The notes under the pieces were generated by a model, which saw nothing but the letters and a program-made list of their open reading frames with translations, searched no databases and had not been told where the DNA came from. Made by a program: the position numbers and the translations under genes. This document shows, piece by piece, positions 34,072 through 46,704 of a stretch of 64,000 nucleotides of DNA. The stretch is from NCBI GenBank assembly GCA_020091685.1, contig CM034592.1:35750350-35814349 (forward strand), in the 5' to 3' direction. Positions within the stretch are counted from its first letter, which is position 1. Each line of letters begins with the position of its first letter. This DNA comes from Lutjanus erythropterus. Lineage: Eukaryota > Chordata > Actinopteri > Lutjaniformes > Lutjanidae.

Positions 34072-36980
34072 TTACTGGGAGTGAGCCAGAGCTCCTGCGC
34101 CCTGACCAAAGCCGAATCCCTTGGGACCAAAGTTCTTTGCGTAGCAACCTGTGAATGACACGACAGAGACCGAGAAACAACGAATCATTTATTACACCTG
34201 AATTTGTTCAAGTTTTAGTTGACAGTCAGTTTATTTAATATAGGTTACTGACAAACATGAAGTCTTGTTCAAACATGAATAAAAAATATACTAAATGGCA
34301 AAAGGTCAGAGGGGCGGCTGACCTATTGAGTGTCTGTCTTAAATAATTTAGAGCAGCTGCTTCTGCTCTGCAGGTTGAGATTCAGATGGTACTAGTTGAG
34401 GTTAAAGGTCTAGTGTGTTAGATTTACAGGGATTTATTGGCAAAAAATGGGGAAAAATAGAATATAATACTCATACGTATGTTTTTATTAGTGTAGCATC
34501 ACCTGAAAGTAGAATCACTGGGTTGTCCCCTTATAGTCGACTTAACTGTTAGCCTTAGTCGACCACATTTTCATTTATGCATTTGTCGCAGAAAAAACAA
34601 ACATCTTAAACTCTATTTGGGAGCTGCACCTCGCCATTAGACCCGGGGCATTGTTGCAACAAAGACTTGTTAACTGCCCTGTAGCTAGCTACTTAGCTCA
34701 ATTAGCGGTCCTGTTAGACCGGGACACAGCTTCCGAGACCGATGGAGGCAAGTTTTACAACTGGTAATACAGTCCCGAGGTGATTTACGGCGGCTCCGAC
34801 CAGGACTGTGACTCTGGGGACAATGAACACATGTGGGTTCAGGCGGGGACGGGAGGCGTGACGCGGTAGAGGAGCAAGTTTGTAACTTATCAAGTTAATT
34901 TGTAAGTACTCTTCCACAGAGGCCACCGTGTTTCACCGCCTAGTTACTATAATAGCCAAGAACGACCAGCACAAACACTGACTCGAGATACAGCCTTTCG
35001 TCTTTCGCAACAATTTCGCGGCCACCGTAGGTTCTGGCACACGCTTGGAAAGAGTGAGTGAGACAAGGGGTTTGCAATCTCCAAACTCGCCGCTACATGC
35101 CACCAAATCCTACACACTGGTCCTTCAACTTAACCACTGACATCTGAAGTACAATTATACTTCCTATCACAAAACAACTGCATGCACTGCAATATAATAA
35201 TTTATTAATTTGAGAATTCAAGTTATTATTTTATTTATTTATTTTATTTTATTTTTCCTCCAGGACAAGAAAGTCAACTTTATCTTATCTCTTTGTGAAA
35301 AATGTCCATTATGATGTCCCCCAGGTGATGTTTTTGTTCAACAGTCCAAGATCTCAAAGATAATCAATTTACTGCCATGTAAGTTAAAGAAAATCAGGAA
35401 ATCCTCACACTTTTGAAACTGGACCAAGGAAATGTTTGGATTTTTTTCTGAAAACTAAACAACTGATTATCAGAATAGATGCTGATTAATTTTCTGTCCG
35501 TCAGCTAATTTAACTATCAACAAATCATTGAATCATCAGTGAGTCATCAATCATCAATCAACCCTTGCTGATAGACACAGACCTTTACAGAAGATCTCTC
35601 CGTCTCTATCAGCGACGGTCGTGGACTCGAGTCCTTTGCCACAGTTGGCGCAGCGAAAGCAGCCTTTATGCCAGGACTGATGAGAGAGCAGAGACGTGGT
35701 TAAAGCTCAAAAATACAGAAAACTGACAAGTGATCCACTTTTCTTGTTAATTTTAAGCACAACTGATACAACGATATACATAAATCGTTCTTACGTTGCC
35801 TCCTCCGATAACCTTCTCAGCTGCGTACACTGTTTTCCCACATCGAGGACACACATCTGAGCCTGCGGCTTTCTGGGCAAACTTTGAAGTGTTGGGGTTG
35901 TTTGTGGGGCGATGAGGAGCTTGTCTGTCAAGAAAAAAAACAGATTTAAAGAAGACGGCAAGGAAACACAGGGACTCCTGCTGCTTCTCTAAAATGGGGT
36001 CATCAACTGAAACCAATACTCATCTAATCCCACCTCAAAACATCCACACTATCTCTTTAAGAGCAACTAATACAGATGTGTGTAAATGTAGTTTTGTTTG
36101 TGGACTTTTTTTAAAAGTCAAACATTTTCTGAAATGTTCTTTGTCATTCTTTAACCTGGCTGTGCAGTGTAGAGCTTAATACTGCCCTCACTAGTTAAAA
36201 TAACAGGAGGAAGTGCCATATTTGCTCACACTTCAGGCTTGATTCCAAGTCCCTCTCCTGTGTCCATGTTCAGAGTGCCGGCTCCACCTCCGAAGCCGTA
36301 GCCTTTTGGTCCATATTTCTTGCCATAGCATGATTTACAGTAGATCTCGTCCACATGAACGGCCACTGTTGTGCTGTCCAAGTTCTTCTTACAGACCACT
36401 GACAGCAAAGACAAAAACAAAAAAACAAATTAAAAGTGCAATCATATAATTATTTCTTTTTCTGCAGCTCGCAGCCCACCCAACAAACTAAGCTCAGAAA
36501 CAATTCCTGACATTTTTTTCTGAGCTGTTTAGCAATGACATAACCACAAACTATGTGTGACATTTTAAAGAAGAAAATGGCATACCACTAAGTGCTTAGC
36601 GGGCTCAGATAAATGCTTGTCTGTGCTGGAGGGGGAGTGCGTGTACCTTCCTCTGCCATATAAGGGAAACCGAGCCTTTGTCACATGTTTCCACTGCCTC
36701 CGTATAAGGAGTGAGTTGTCTGAGCAAAAACCTGCAGATGCTCACTTTCCTCCTCCGATGCCAAATACTCTGCATTCCTCCCCGATACTCCTGGTGATTT
36801 CAGAGTTGTTTACGTGCTTTGGGGAGTCGGAGGACGCATAAAGCAGATTACCTGAGAACTTTAATACTTACTGCACAGAAAACAGGATTTGTGCCAGCTC
36901 TTCCCCTCACACTGCACTTCCTCAGCGAAGTAGACGGCTTTCTGGCAGCAGCCGCACTTGTTTCCTCCTCCGAAAGGCAT
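34072..36980 (-). CDS. csrp1: Cysteine- and glycine-rich protein 1 (LIM-only), 5 coding exons
   Basis: LIM-only adaptor of the CRP family, which binds alpha-actinin and zyxin on actin structures and also acts in the nucleus with SRF/GATA factors. Coding exons in transcript order: 36980-36872, 36398-36230, 35924-35795, 35676-35583, 34148-34072. Total is 579 nt (192 codons plus TAA) with consistent phases. LIM1 zinc ligands are Cys9, Cys12, His30, Cys33, Cys36, Cys39, Cys57 and Cys60; LIM2 has Cys118, Cys121, His139, Cys142, Cys145, Cys148, Cys166 and Cys169. Each LIM domain is followed by the family glycine-rich segment ([15 protein letters not shown] and [13 protein letters not shown]). The length matches human CSRP1 (193 residues), and linkage to TNNI1/TNNT2 supports CSRP1 over CSRP2 or CSRP3. 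LIM1 begins CGCC, an extra cysteine at position 11 where human has Val at the same spot. The donor of the 94-nt exon is a weaker GTCTGT. Confidence 0.96.
34402..35130. mobile_element. Non-autonomous DNA element in the last csrp1 intron
   Basis: The left end TTAAAGGTCTAGTGTGTTAG and the reverse complement of the right end (TTGAAGGACCAGTGTGTAGG) are imperfect terminal inverted repeats about 725 bases apart. The right end has a relative at 1085-1259. The 70-codon ORF inside is not recognisable. Confidence 0.6.
35330..35525. repeat. Degraded copy of the dispersed GATTAATC-type repeat
   Basis: It carries AACAGTCCAAGATCTCAAAG, a CAATTTACTGCCAT block and a final AGATGCTGATTAATTTTCTG, in the family order. 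It sits in the last csrp1 intron. Confidence 0.45.
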
Positions 36981-36981
36981 T
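36872..36981 (-). other. csrp1: csrp1 exon 2 with start codon
   Basis: Acceptor CTTACACAG is followed by a single A and then ATG (36980-36978), giving [10 protein letters not shown]. The exon ends with donor GTAAGT. The start matches the MP-x-GGG-x-KCG beginning of the CRP family. Confidence 0.88.
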
Positions 36982-39219
36982 CTGTGTAAGCATACAGAAG
37001 AGGGGAGCCCGTTGTGTACATTTCTCATTCGCTGTATATATAATAACGTCTGGAGTACACATCGGTGTTACTCAGCAGACAGGAGCCATCTGCAACACTT
37101 CAGGCTAGATGCAACAATATCTATAAAAGGAGAAGTACCAGTTTGCTATGATACACTGCTCATTCTTTCCCTCTTTGTGTTTCAGTGCAGTGGTGTGAGT
37201 GGATATCTGAAGGACGGTTCTCTCATGATTGTAAAATGCAAAGTGTCAGCTCAGATAGCACCAAACCACCTCAATGACATCAGAACACACTCTGCACCAG
37301 GTTTGAGTTTCAAATGCGTGTTGCGCGATGTTGTCATCGCACACAGAATGTCCGCAATCTATGAGGTCGCTGTGGATAAACAGGAAATTCCTCACATTGC
37401 ATTTTGTAATCGCACACGTTAAATAGTCATGACCTCAGACAACCCAACAAGCTATGATACACATTGTCTGAGTTACTCAAACAATATTTTAGGGAATAAT
37501 AAATAAAAGCATTGCTTAGGGATCTGTTCAGAGGTCTTTTTACAGCAGCACTTTTTTTTTTCCAAGGTTACTTCTTATCTGCTTTTCCTGCTGATGCTAA
37601 GAAAATGTGTTGGAGCCATAATTTAATTCCATCCAACACAAAAAGAGGAAATTTCCAACTTTTAGGGCTCCTGGTTGTGTGCAAACCAGCACAACTTTAT
37701 AGTTCTTTGATTAAAACTTTGTCTCTAAATCTAAAAGGAGTCTTGCTTTCATTGAATTTTATTCTTGATTTGATCAATATGATGTTTGTTTTAAATAATT
37801 GATCATATTTTCTCTTTAACACTTAATCAAAAACCAATGAAGCATCAGGACATGAACTTACTGATAACTTCTCACTATTAAACTAAGCAGTATTACGGAT
37901 GCTGTAGTTTAGCAAACAGTTGAAAAAAGTTGTAACTACAGCAAAACTAACTACTCCAACTAAAGCTTTGCTGCTTTTTTTGTTTTAAATTTATAATGTA
38001 CAATACATGACACAAAATTCTGACAAAATATAATACAAAAAAGTCAAACACCCACTTGAGTTTATTGCAAAAAATGCCCCGTGTTCACAAGTCAAAGGGC
38101 TGGACAGTTAGTTGAAATTATATTGAAACTGTAATATGGGATCCTATATTTTTTTGAATTGCAAGGGGTTGCAAAATTTAAATTTAAAGTGTGTTGAAAT
38201 ACTATTTAAATTAAATATTGTGGTGCTGCAGAGATGTCCTGACCTTCTGCAGACTTATGATTGATTGATTTTGATACAGATCCCCACAGAACCCACACTA
38301 TATTTTTTTTGTTTGTGAAAAAAAAAGTTAAAATTATGATTCCCTGTAATATTGACAGTCATATTACAATATCAGTCAAAATGAGTTCAATTAAATCCTT
38401 TTTTCAAAATCATTCAGCCCCAAATGTAATGTTGTCTCTAAATCTGATCTAACATTTTAGCAAAGAAATTAAATTTTTGTTGTGTTTTATTCTTAAATTT
38501 GACCATTTTGATCGTAAAAGTGTTATACTTTCTCTTTAAATGAAGTCTTTTTGTGCACACGTCAATGAAACATTAAGACACGAACTTACTAACAACTTGT
38601 CACTTTTAAATTGAGCAGCGCTGAGAAGATACTTTGAAATCATAACTTTGCAAGCTGCCAGTTACTTCACACTTGAAAAACAGCAAAGCTACCTGAGAGA
38701 GAGAAATCTACTTTGGTACTTAGAAAAAGTAGTTCAAACTACTTTATAAAAAGTGATCAGATTGACCAAGTACATGTCATTCAAAATTATACCAAACTAT
38801 AATAAAAAAGGTCACATGCCAGCTAAAAAATGCCATGATAATTGTATTTCTTTGGGTTTTGTGTGACCTGTGAAGGAGGTCATACTTGGACAAAACCAAA
38901 AATAGACATGTTAGCTTTGGTTGTGTATACAGTATCTATCAGTTAGTAGTGACACAATGGGGAAAAAAAACATTCCTGTCATTTTATGGCCCCAGATTAT
39001 TTGTAGTTTCAGTTATCTACACAAAAAAGGCAAAAACCCTACTTGAATCATCATGTAAATATGATGTCATATGTACGCAAATATGAATATAGTTGAACTA
39101 CAGGAACCTGCTGCAAAATGTAGTTAAACTACTAGTTTAATTACACGTAGTTCACTAATCCAACGCCAAAATTAAGACATTTAATATGTTTTCTTTATCT
39201 ACAACTCAAACAGACATAC
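36982..39219. other. First csrp1 intron
   Basis: About 2.2 kb, AT-rich, without a recognisable exon. The 154-codon plus-strand ORF at 36958-37422 overlaps exon 2 in antisense at one end and has no known motif. It is treated as chance. Confidence 0.5.
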
Positions 39220-39400
39220 CTGTGGTGAGGTGAAAGGCTGATCCTCTCTGTGGTGTTAATAAGAGATGACTGAGTGAGGAGACACACTGGTCTGATGAAG
39301 AGAAGCAGAGGGAGGCTGAGTGACACCAGGCTGAACTGAGGGAGGAGTCAGGACACCGAGACAAACGGAGAGAGAGAAGAAGGGAGGAAACTGAGGAGAA
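39220..39400 (-). other. csrp1: Untranslated first exon of csrp1 (5' end approximate)
   Basis: The minus strand reads CTCACCACAG followed by donor GTATGTCTG at 39220/39219. Upstream sequence is CT-rich with no clear TATA box, so the start site is a guess. An untranslated first exon is expected, because the coding exon has an acceptor one base before its ATG. Confidence 0.5.
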
Positions 39401-40189
39401 AGATAGTGAGAGCAGTTACTGATGGACGGGGTCAGAGAGGGATACCCGCCAGCTCCCGTTTATTAAACTGTTTTACACGAAGTCATAGAACTTCCTGCCA
39501 GAAAACGTCAGAATTAAATGTTAAAGCAACAGATGGACGACAGCTTGTCATTTCCATGAAGGAGTCCTCACAGTTCAGGTTCAAGGTAATTCTGCACATT
39601 AGCGACCCCAAATGGAAAGAAGAGGTAATGATTTTGAGTTTTGAGGACTTACCTTACCTTACCTTGAATACCCAGAAGTAATGCAGCAACATATAAGAAA
39701 TCCAGAATATTACACTAAATGGATTACTTTGAATTACTTTGAATGAACTAGGTGTTTGAATTTTTTTCAGACCTTACTTTTTGAAAAGGTGACAGCCTTA
39801 TCCTGTAATCAACATTTTTATATTTACAATGGATCAGATGGTTCTGTGTATGTGAAAGGGGAAACTGATAAACTCACAGACTCTACACCTGTACAGCTGT
39901 ATTCAGCTCTACAGAGCATTTCAGTGTCTTTCAGCTCATTGTGTTTGTTTTCTTCACTGCAACTTCACAGTTTTGGTTAGTAAATCTTTCAACTCATTCA
40001 CTCACAGCTAAAAATAATTAAACTATTAAACTATAATATTTGATAATTGATTAATATAGATAAAATAATTTTTCATTCAAAAATAGCTAAAAAAAATAGA
40101 TTTCCTGCTTTTCTCTGCTTTTTTATTATTGTATTAAACTGAAAATCTTTAGGTTTTGGATAGACAAAACAAGACATTACCTTGGACTT

Positions 40190-40816
40190 AGAAAAACCCC
40201 AGATCATAACACTGCCCCCACAGGCTTGTACCCCTCTCTTCTTACACTGATGCCCCCATAACTCTGGAACGGGGTAAATCTGGACTCATCAGACCACATG
40301 ACCTTTTTCCATTGCTCCAGAGTCCAATCTTTATGCTCTCTAGCAAATTGAAGCCTTTTTTTTTTGATTAGCCTCACTGAAATGTGGTGTTCTTAAGGCT
40401 ATACAGCTGTTTAGTCCCAATCCCTTCAGTTCTCTTCACACTGTGCATGTAGAAATGCTCTTACTTTCACGAGCCGTGAGTTCTACTGTTGCTTTTTTAC
40501 GATTTGATTTCACCAAACATTTAAGTGATGAACCCAATCTTAGTAGTTTTCATCAGTCTAAGTTGTTTTCTTTGCTTGATGCAGGTCAATAATTTGACCT
40601 TTCTGAAACAGAGTAACATCTTTTCCACGACCACAGGATATGTCTTCTGACATGGTTGTTTAAGAAATGAGAAGCTCCTCACTTCATCAGTTGGGGTTAA
40701 ATAACTTGTTTCCAGCTGAAACATATTAATCACTGCAGTAATGATCCAGTGGAAGGCTCTTACCTGTTTGCTTAGTTAAATCCAGTTGGTGGCTTCTTTT
40801 TGTCCAGGTAGTGTAT
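40190..40816 (-). mobile_element. Internally deleted Tc1/mariner transposon remnant
   Basis: The minus strand encodes a fragment with LEQWKKVMWSDESRF at 40276-40320, which contains the second half of the Tc1 catalytic core start, followed by an in-frame stop near 40195. Upstream on the same strand (40521-40733) is a broken piece of the N-terminal DNA-binding half. Stops, frameshifts and missing 3' parts make it non-functional. Confidence 0.7.
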
Positions 40817-40819
40817 AAT

Positions 40820-43200
40820 ACATGTTAAAGGACCAAACAAAATATTTCTGAAGTTGCTTCGTACTTTGAGAACCCCTGATTTAGCAGCTAAACAGACAGA
40901 TGTTTCACTCAGGAGTGGGCGAAGACCAGAATTAAGCTAAAAGAAGAATGAATATTGGACTTGTGTTCATTTGGTGGGTAGAAATACAACTTCAGCTGAA
41001 TGCTAATTTTACCCCAGATATATGCAACTGTTGCTCTCAAGTTTGTTTTTAAACCTTGTCCCCAAAAAATGCATCTAATAGTGCTGCACATGGCCTAACA
41101 ATTATATTGTGATTGTTTTGACTGATAATGCAAAATGGTTAGTAGGAATGATCATTTTAATTTTCAGTGAAAAAACCTATTAAAGTCATAATGACAAACA
41201 CAAAATGTTTTCTTACATCTGGAGGATTTGTGGGTCAGAACATCCCTGCAGCGCTACAGCACAGTTCATTATGATGCTGTTTCATCACACATTTTTCCTT
41301 TATCAAAAAATTGCTGCTTCTGCGATCTGGATATTGCACTGGGTCGAGTCGTGATTTCAATAATATTCAGATCAACTGTTGCAGCCCTCGCCGTTTATTT
41401 GTAAATCATTTTCTGAGATATCAGCAGGCACCCTGGTGATTCTCTGCCAGGCCTGTAATGCAGCCATCTTCCCTTCTCATTTGTTTCAAGGAATTTTCTC
41501 TTCTTTTTTCTCTCTGTCTGGTCTTAAGTAAGTGAAACACATGATCAGTTGGATTGAGGTCAGATGACTGACTTGGCAAGTCAGAAGCATTCCACTGTTT
41601 GGCACTAAAAACCTCCTTGGATGCTTTCTATGTCAGTTTAGTATCATTTGTCCTGCTGCTTATCTTAAAATTTGTTCACCAAATATGGATTTAAACACCA
41701 TCTGACTAAAGCTGAAAGTTCACTGTGGCCTCATAGTCACTGAGTCCAAAACTAGTATGTTTTGCTAAGCTAGTCCGCAATCAACCTTTTATTTCATAAT
41801 AACAGCAGTATTTTTTTGAGATTCTTGCTCTTAGCCATGTCTGACATTTTCTCCTTGACAGCTCCTGCTGTGAATTTGTCTGTGGGGTCGTGCATACTGC
41901 ATGCTCTCATGAAATACAGAGACTTTGTTTGTTGGATGTGTGCGCTCCCTTCTGTCTCTTGCAACCATTAAGAAAGCAGAGAGCATGATAAGCGGATGTC
42001 CTATAAATCTGTCGGATTGAAGAAGCAGAAGCGCTGCCTTACAAGGTGTTTCTGCAGAAAGCTTGATCTGCTCCCTCTCGCTCGGTGGATTACTCACCAT
42101 GTGAGATCTTCACGATGGACTTAAGTGATCTGTGTGACTCGGGGAGCAATAAGTCAATCAGTAATGTTGCTGTAATCAGTTCACACATATCGATGACACC
42201 ACACTTATTATCATTTGTATACTTACTATATTAGTGGTATGTTTTCTTTGGTTGTATATGATACCATACCATGACCAAAGAGTACATTTTTAAACAGAGA
42301 TATTTTGCTTGGACATCCCTGAGTTAGTGAGCTGAAATCTGTTGTATGATTTATTTTTAAAAATAGATTACAGTATAATAATATCTGTGTGGTCTGTGCC
42401 ACATTTATGAGGAAAAATGGTGTGTTGACGTTCCACACAAACCAAAATTAGGACCATATTTCTTCATGTGTGCACAGTTGCATTCAGTTACATTGTTTGA
42501 TTCATTTTTTGGTTTATTTAAAACAGAGACAGGGTACAATAAATGTATTACATAAATATAGCACAATGCTAATTTCCTGTTGTCCCTGGGTGTGTGTACT
42601 TACATTATCTATAGAAATAAGTAGGTCTTATTGTCTGCCTGAAGAGAAAAGGTTTCGTGTGTTATGTGATTTAGGTTAGGTTTAAGACACTGAACCTCAT
42701 GCATGAATATTTTCATATTCTTATCTTAAATATCTTTTACTTTTTATGTACAAAGGACTTGTACGAACATGCTACGTCAGATTTAGCAAATACTCATAGC
42801 TTCAGATTCAGTGTAAATGATCCACCTGTGTGTGTTTGAGTGCACGTTTGACTTGTAGACTTGTAAATTAGTGTAATTAACACTCCAGTAATACCATATA
42901 AGGTTATGCTTCCTGCCCCGTATGTCAGGAAGTGTTCATTCATGAAAGCTCATAAATTCATTCATGAATTTACGAGTGCATGTGCACTGACAAAGTATAC
43001 ACCTAATACTACTTGTATAATCTATCTTAAGAGCATTGTTGGCACTGCTTGTCCACTGTGACATTCAACATTTGTGCAGGTGCGCTTTATGCACGCTTTA
43101 TTAGACCACATCAGACATGACGTGACCTTTACGTTATGATAGATGGTTGTATGGTAAGTGTAACTATAAATTCATCCCGCTGTTAGTCAAAATAAAACTA
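40820..43200. other. Intergenic region with repeat-like sequence
   Basis: No exon recognised. The stretch at 41400-41760 (GATTGAGGTCAGATGACTGA and following) resembles a widely dispersed fish transposon segment, but its class could not be settled. The rest is AT-rich. Confidence 0.4.
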
Positions 43201-43230
43201 CCAAGTACAGTCGTGTTGCACTCTGGAGCA

Positions 43231-43236
43231 TTTATT
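43231..43236 (-). terminator. Possible polyadenylation signal for a short minus-strand unit
   Basis: AATAAA on the minus strand about 250 bases downstream of the TATA-like element at 43481-43490. Confidence 0.25.
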
Positions 43237-43480
43237 TCTCATTTTGCTTCATCATTCAGTAAAGAAAGACATAAATGTTAACGCTTCCGGCATGGCTCAC
43301 ATATCTCCCTACAGAAGAGGAGAATCAGGAAAGGTGAAACTGATAGGGAGGCAGTAGTCGATAAAGGAGGGGAGTAAAAGCCAGCAGAGAGTGATGCTGC
43401 TTGGTGCGCCTTCCTCCCTCTCTCCGAGCCCTCTGGGCTCTTCACCATCATAGGAAGAGACAATGATGAACTCAAGAAGC

Positions 43481-43501
43481 CTATTTATAGCCGGCGATTG
43501 G
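43481..43501 (-). promoter_or_regulatory. MEF2/TATA-type element with adjacent CCAAT box
   Basis: CTATTTATAG (43481-43490) is a perfect match to the MEF2 consensus YTA(A/T)4TAR and also contains a TATA-like core on the minus strand (TATAAATAG). CCAAT on the minus strand (43497-43501) lies six bases upstream. It is about 4.1 kb upstream of the csrp1 first exon, so it could be a muscle enhancer or the promoter of a short minus-strand transcript. Confidence 0.4.
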
Positions 43502-43559
43502 CCAACACTAGCCCTCTGTTTCTGCTCTGTGGACATCCGCCCGGGCTAGTTGTGTAGTA

Positions 43560-43925
43560 TGTGCACATGTGATTATGCTCATGACAGAGAGGGAAAAGAG
43601 AGGAGGAGAGGAGTGGAGTGACAGAGACTCAATGGATTTAATCCAGAGGAAGAGGAGAGGATAAGAGGCAAAGCTAAGATAAGAGGCAGGCAGGGACGGA
43701 GGGACGGGGCTGGGCTGTGGTCCATCCATCAGTGTACGTACGGAGGAGGAGTGATGATTGCTCATTGGAGTCTCATGGAGGAATTCAGCTCAGTCTCTTT
43801 CTGGCATTTGACCTGACATGAAGCCAGCACTCCTCCCCTAGTGGTGGTCTTTCCTTTGGCAGCATTTTCCACAGAAGCTTTGCCAAGTTGTCAGGTGAGG
43901 AGGAAGAGCTGGAGGAGGTGAGTTT
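43560..43925 (+). other. Purine-rich stretch ending in possible splice donors
   Basis: A GGA/GAGA-rich stretch followed by AAGTTGTCAG then GTGAGG (43897), and CTGGAGGAG then GTGAGTTT (43919). These could be donors of a plus-strand 5' UTR exon of a gene lying beyond the window; in human, NAV1 lies next to CSRP1. No coding sequence supports this. Confidence 0.2.
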
Positions 43926-44109
43926 GACTTCATGCTGAGAATGTGTTTGCATAGCAACTAACCATCAGTGTGTTAGTGTGTGTTAGGCTGCATGCACGAC
44001 GGTGTTTAGTGTTAAATCCACTGTGGCTGATTTCCATGCTGTGTGTCTATTTCTGACAGAATAATCTCTTACAGCCTTATTTTGCAAGTGCATATTTTTG
44101 TTTAACTTG

Positions 44110-44260
44110 TCTGCAGAGCTGAAACAATTAGTCAATTAATAGATTCATTCATTAATCATTAATCATTTAAGTCTTTTTTTTTTAAAGAAAAAAAGCTCAA
44201 CATTCCACCTTCTCAAATGTGAATATTTTCTTGTTTTCTTGGTATTTAACTACATAAATT
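44110..44260. repeat. Partial copy of the dispersed GATTAATC-type repeat
   Basis: It begins AGAGCTGAAACAATTAGTCA and includes TCTCAAATGTGAATATTTTC, both family blocks. The remainder is missing. Confidence 0.5.
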
Positions 44261-46489
44261 TGGGTTTTTGCACTTACGTTTGAAGAAAACAAGAATCAAC
44301 TGTCTGTCCTTTAGACCTGTGGTTGGGGAAGGAAAAACTACCCCTAAAAAAAAAACCCTCAACCCTTCAACAGGGAAAAAATTGAAATAAACCTCAGGGA
44401 GAGCGAGAGAGAAGGGATCCCCCTCCAAGGGCAGACAGACATGTTGGATTTAAAGAACAGATCAACAAATTCACATTAAATATTTGGGGTGTCAAGAGTC
44501 TACAAATCCACAATTTGATATGAAATACAATTTTAATGTCATAGTTCGATTTAAACATTTTTTTTAGCACTGACAGTTATACCATTGTTAGACTATCAAG
44601 TCCTGGTTCATGAAGATCAACAGATCATTGGTTTTATGCCCTGACACATCATTTACATTTTCAAATTCCTCTACAGTCGATCGTATCAAGTCTGACGTAG
44701 CAGCCAGTAACCTATGCTGTGCCATTTTACAGATTCTGCCTCAATTATTGAAACTGAAAGCTCATTTTAATCATATTTAACATTGAAATTGTGACACTTC
44801 TGGTAAATACAGATTTTGATGACAAAAGTTTATACAAATTGAATTATTAAATATATTTTAAATATGTCAGATTCTACTTGTAATGGGTCAGTTTTTACTT
44901 TTTTCTGACCTTTTTATGGACAGATTAATTAAAAGCACAGTGTGTAAGTTCTGATGCTCAGGGTCTAAGTTTGATGTCATTAAGTAGCGTGGGATCATGG
45001 GAGTTGTTGTTTTCACTTTTAAACAACCACCTCAGCTCATGAAAATCTGTCTGTCATGACTTAGGCAGAAATAATCTTTATTGACGAGGTAATATTCAGA
45101 TTTTTTTCACACTAGTCACGTTCACAAGACTTCGTCCTCACTCTCAGAATCAGTCACTTACAAGGAGTTTGCTGTGGCACGTTGGTGCATAACAACAAAC
45201 ATAGTACTAAGGCAAGTATTGTTGGTTAAAATAGCATAAATAGAAAAATAGAGAATAAACATGCAAAAAAAAACAATCTATCCCGTGTTTTCCTGGATGT
45301 TGTAGCAATTTGCAACTAGCTAGCAATGGCCAACAGGAAACGTGCTGTTACATTGAATAAATTACAGATTTCTCTGCATTTGAGGGTTACTGGAAACATT
45401 TGGGATAATGAAGGCACACAGCTCAACAAAGTATATAACATTTACAGCATTTTTAGACACTTTAATGCAGAAATATTGCATGATATCTTTAGTTTGAGAA
45501 GATAATTAACAGATTAATCCACAAAGACAAATAATTGTTCGTTGTAGCCCTACTTTGCTGATTTATTATTTGAGTATTATATTATGTGGTCAACAGTGAC
45601 CTAAATCCTGCTCATTAAACTAAATGCCTTTTTCTCCACAGTGTTCAGGGACGTCAGTAATCAAGTTACTAATCTGTCTAAATTTAACTTTTTTAGCAAT
45701 AAAGCTCTTGTCCAAGTCTGTGTGAGAGAACAAAAACAAGCTGTTCTAACACTAGTCGCCAAAAATGTTTGGACTAATTCACATAATGTCATTTAGATGG
45801 ATTAGGATGTGAAAATATAACCCTAATAGAGATAATTAGATGCTTTTTGGGGGAAATGAGATAATTATGTTTAGGGCAGGGGGACTCTGAGCTGGACGAC
45901 CCTCTCTGTCTGATCCGACAAGCAGCAGTTTGACGTTCGCTCTCTGCTGACTGCAGCTCTGCAGCGTGCACGCTATGAGGCCATAATGAGAGGTGAGGAG
46001 ATGCAGTTTCATAAATTAGTCAGTAGAGGTCACATATAGGCAGAGATTATGTCGGAGACGTGCTGAGACACACCCTGATTCCTCTCTGTCTCTCTGCCTG
46101 TCTCTCGCTGTTTTTTGGTGTGTACTACTCGCTGTAAGCTGCTGCTGATGCAAAAGGTGACAAGGTTTATTAACTGAAGCAGAACAGACACGCATCGGAG
46201 TGTGAAGTGCACAATTAATAAGCTGTGAGAGGAGGGTGAGGAGGGTGAGGGACGAAGGACTTTGCTATCAGTTCAATCCACTCTGGCTGTTTGTACCTGC
46301 TGATTCTTTATCTCTGTACCTTTAATTAGGCTCCAATTATCTTCAGCGCCGTGTGAGAGATTTAATAACAAAGATAGCAGTTTGTATGTCTCAAGGTCAG
46401 ACAGCGTACTGTATGGACAACATGTGGGTCTGACTTGGGCTACTTTCAGGGACATATTTCAGACTAACGATCAGTTGACTTGTCTGGAG

Positions 46490-46700
46490 CTGCAAAGATT
46501 AGTTGATCAATCGATTAGTTGTCAACTATTAAATTAATCGCCAACTATTTTGATTATCGGTTAATCATTCTGAGTTACTTTTTGAGAATGTCTGAATTCT
46601 CTGTTTCCAGCTTCTTAAATGTAAACCGAATATCTTTGGGTTGTTGAGGACTTTTAGGATGTCATCTGGGTCTTTCTGAAACAGTGACCCACATTTTTTC
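46490..46700. repeat. Copy of the dispersed GATTAATC-type repeat
   Basis: It begins with GAGCTGCAAAGATTAGTTGA and continues through CCAGCTTCTTAAATGTAAAC and ATATCTTTGGGTTGTTGAGG. Relative to the copy at 21290-21600 it is in reverse order. Confidence 0.6.
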
Positions 46701-46704
46701 TCTG

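Noticed and set aside
36958-37422. 154-codon plus-strand ORF, the longest in the window
   Set aside because: No known motif; it lies in the csrp1 first intron and overlaps its start exon in antisense. Composition looks like ordinary intron.
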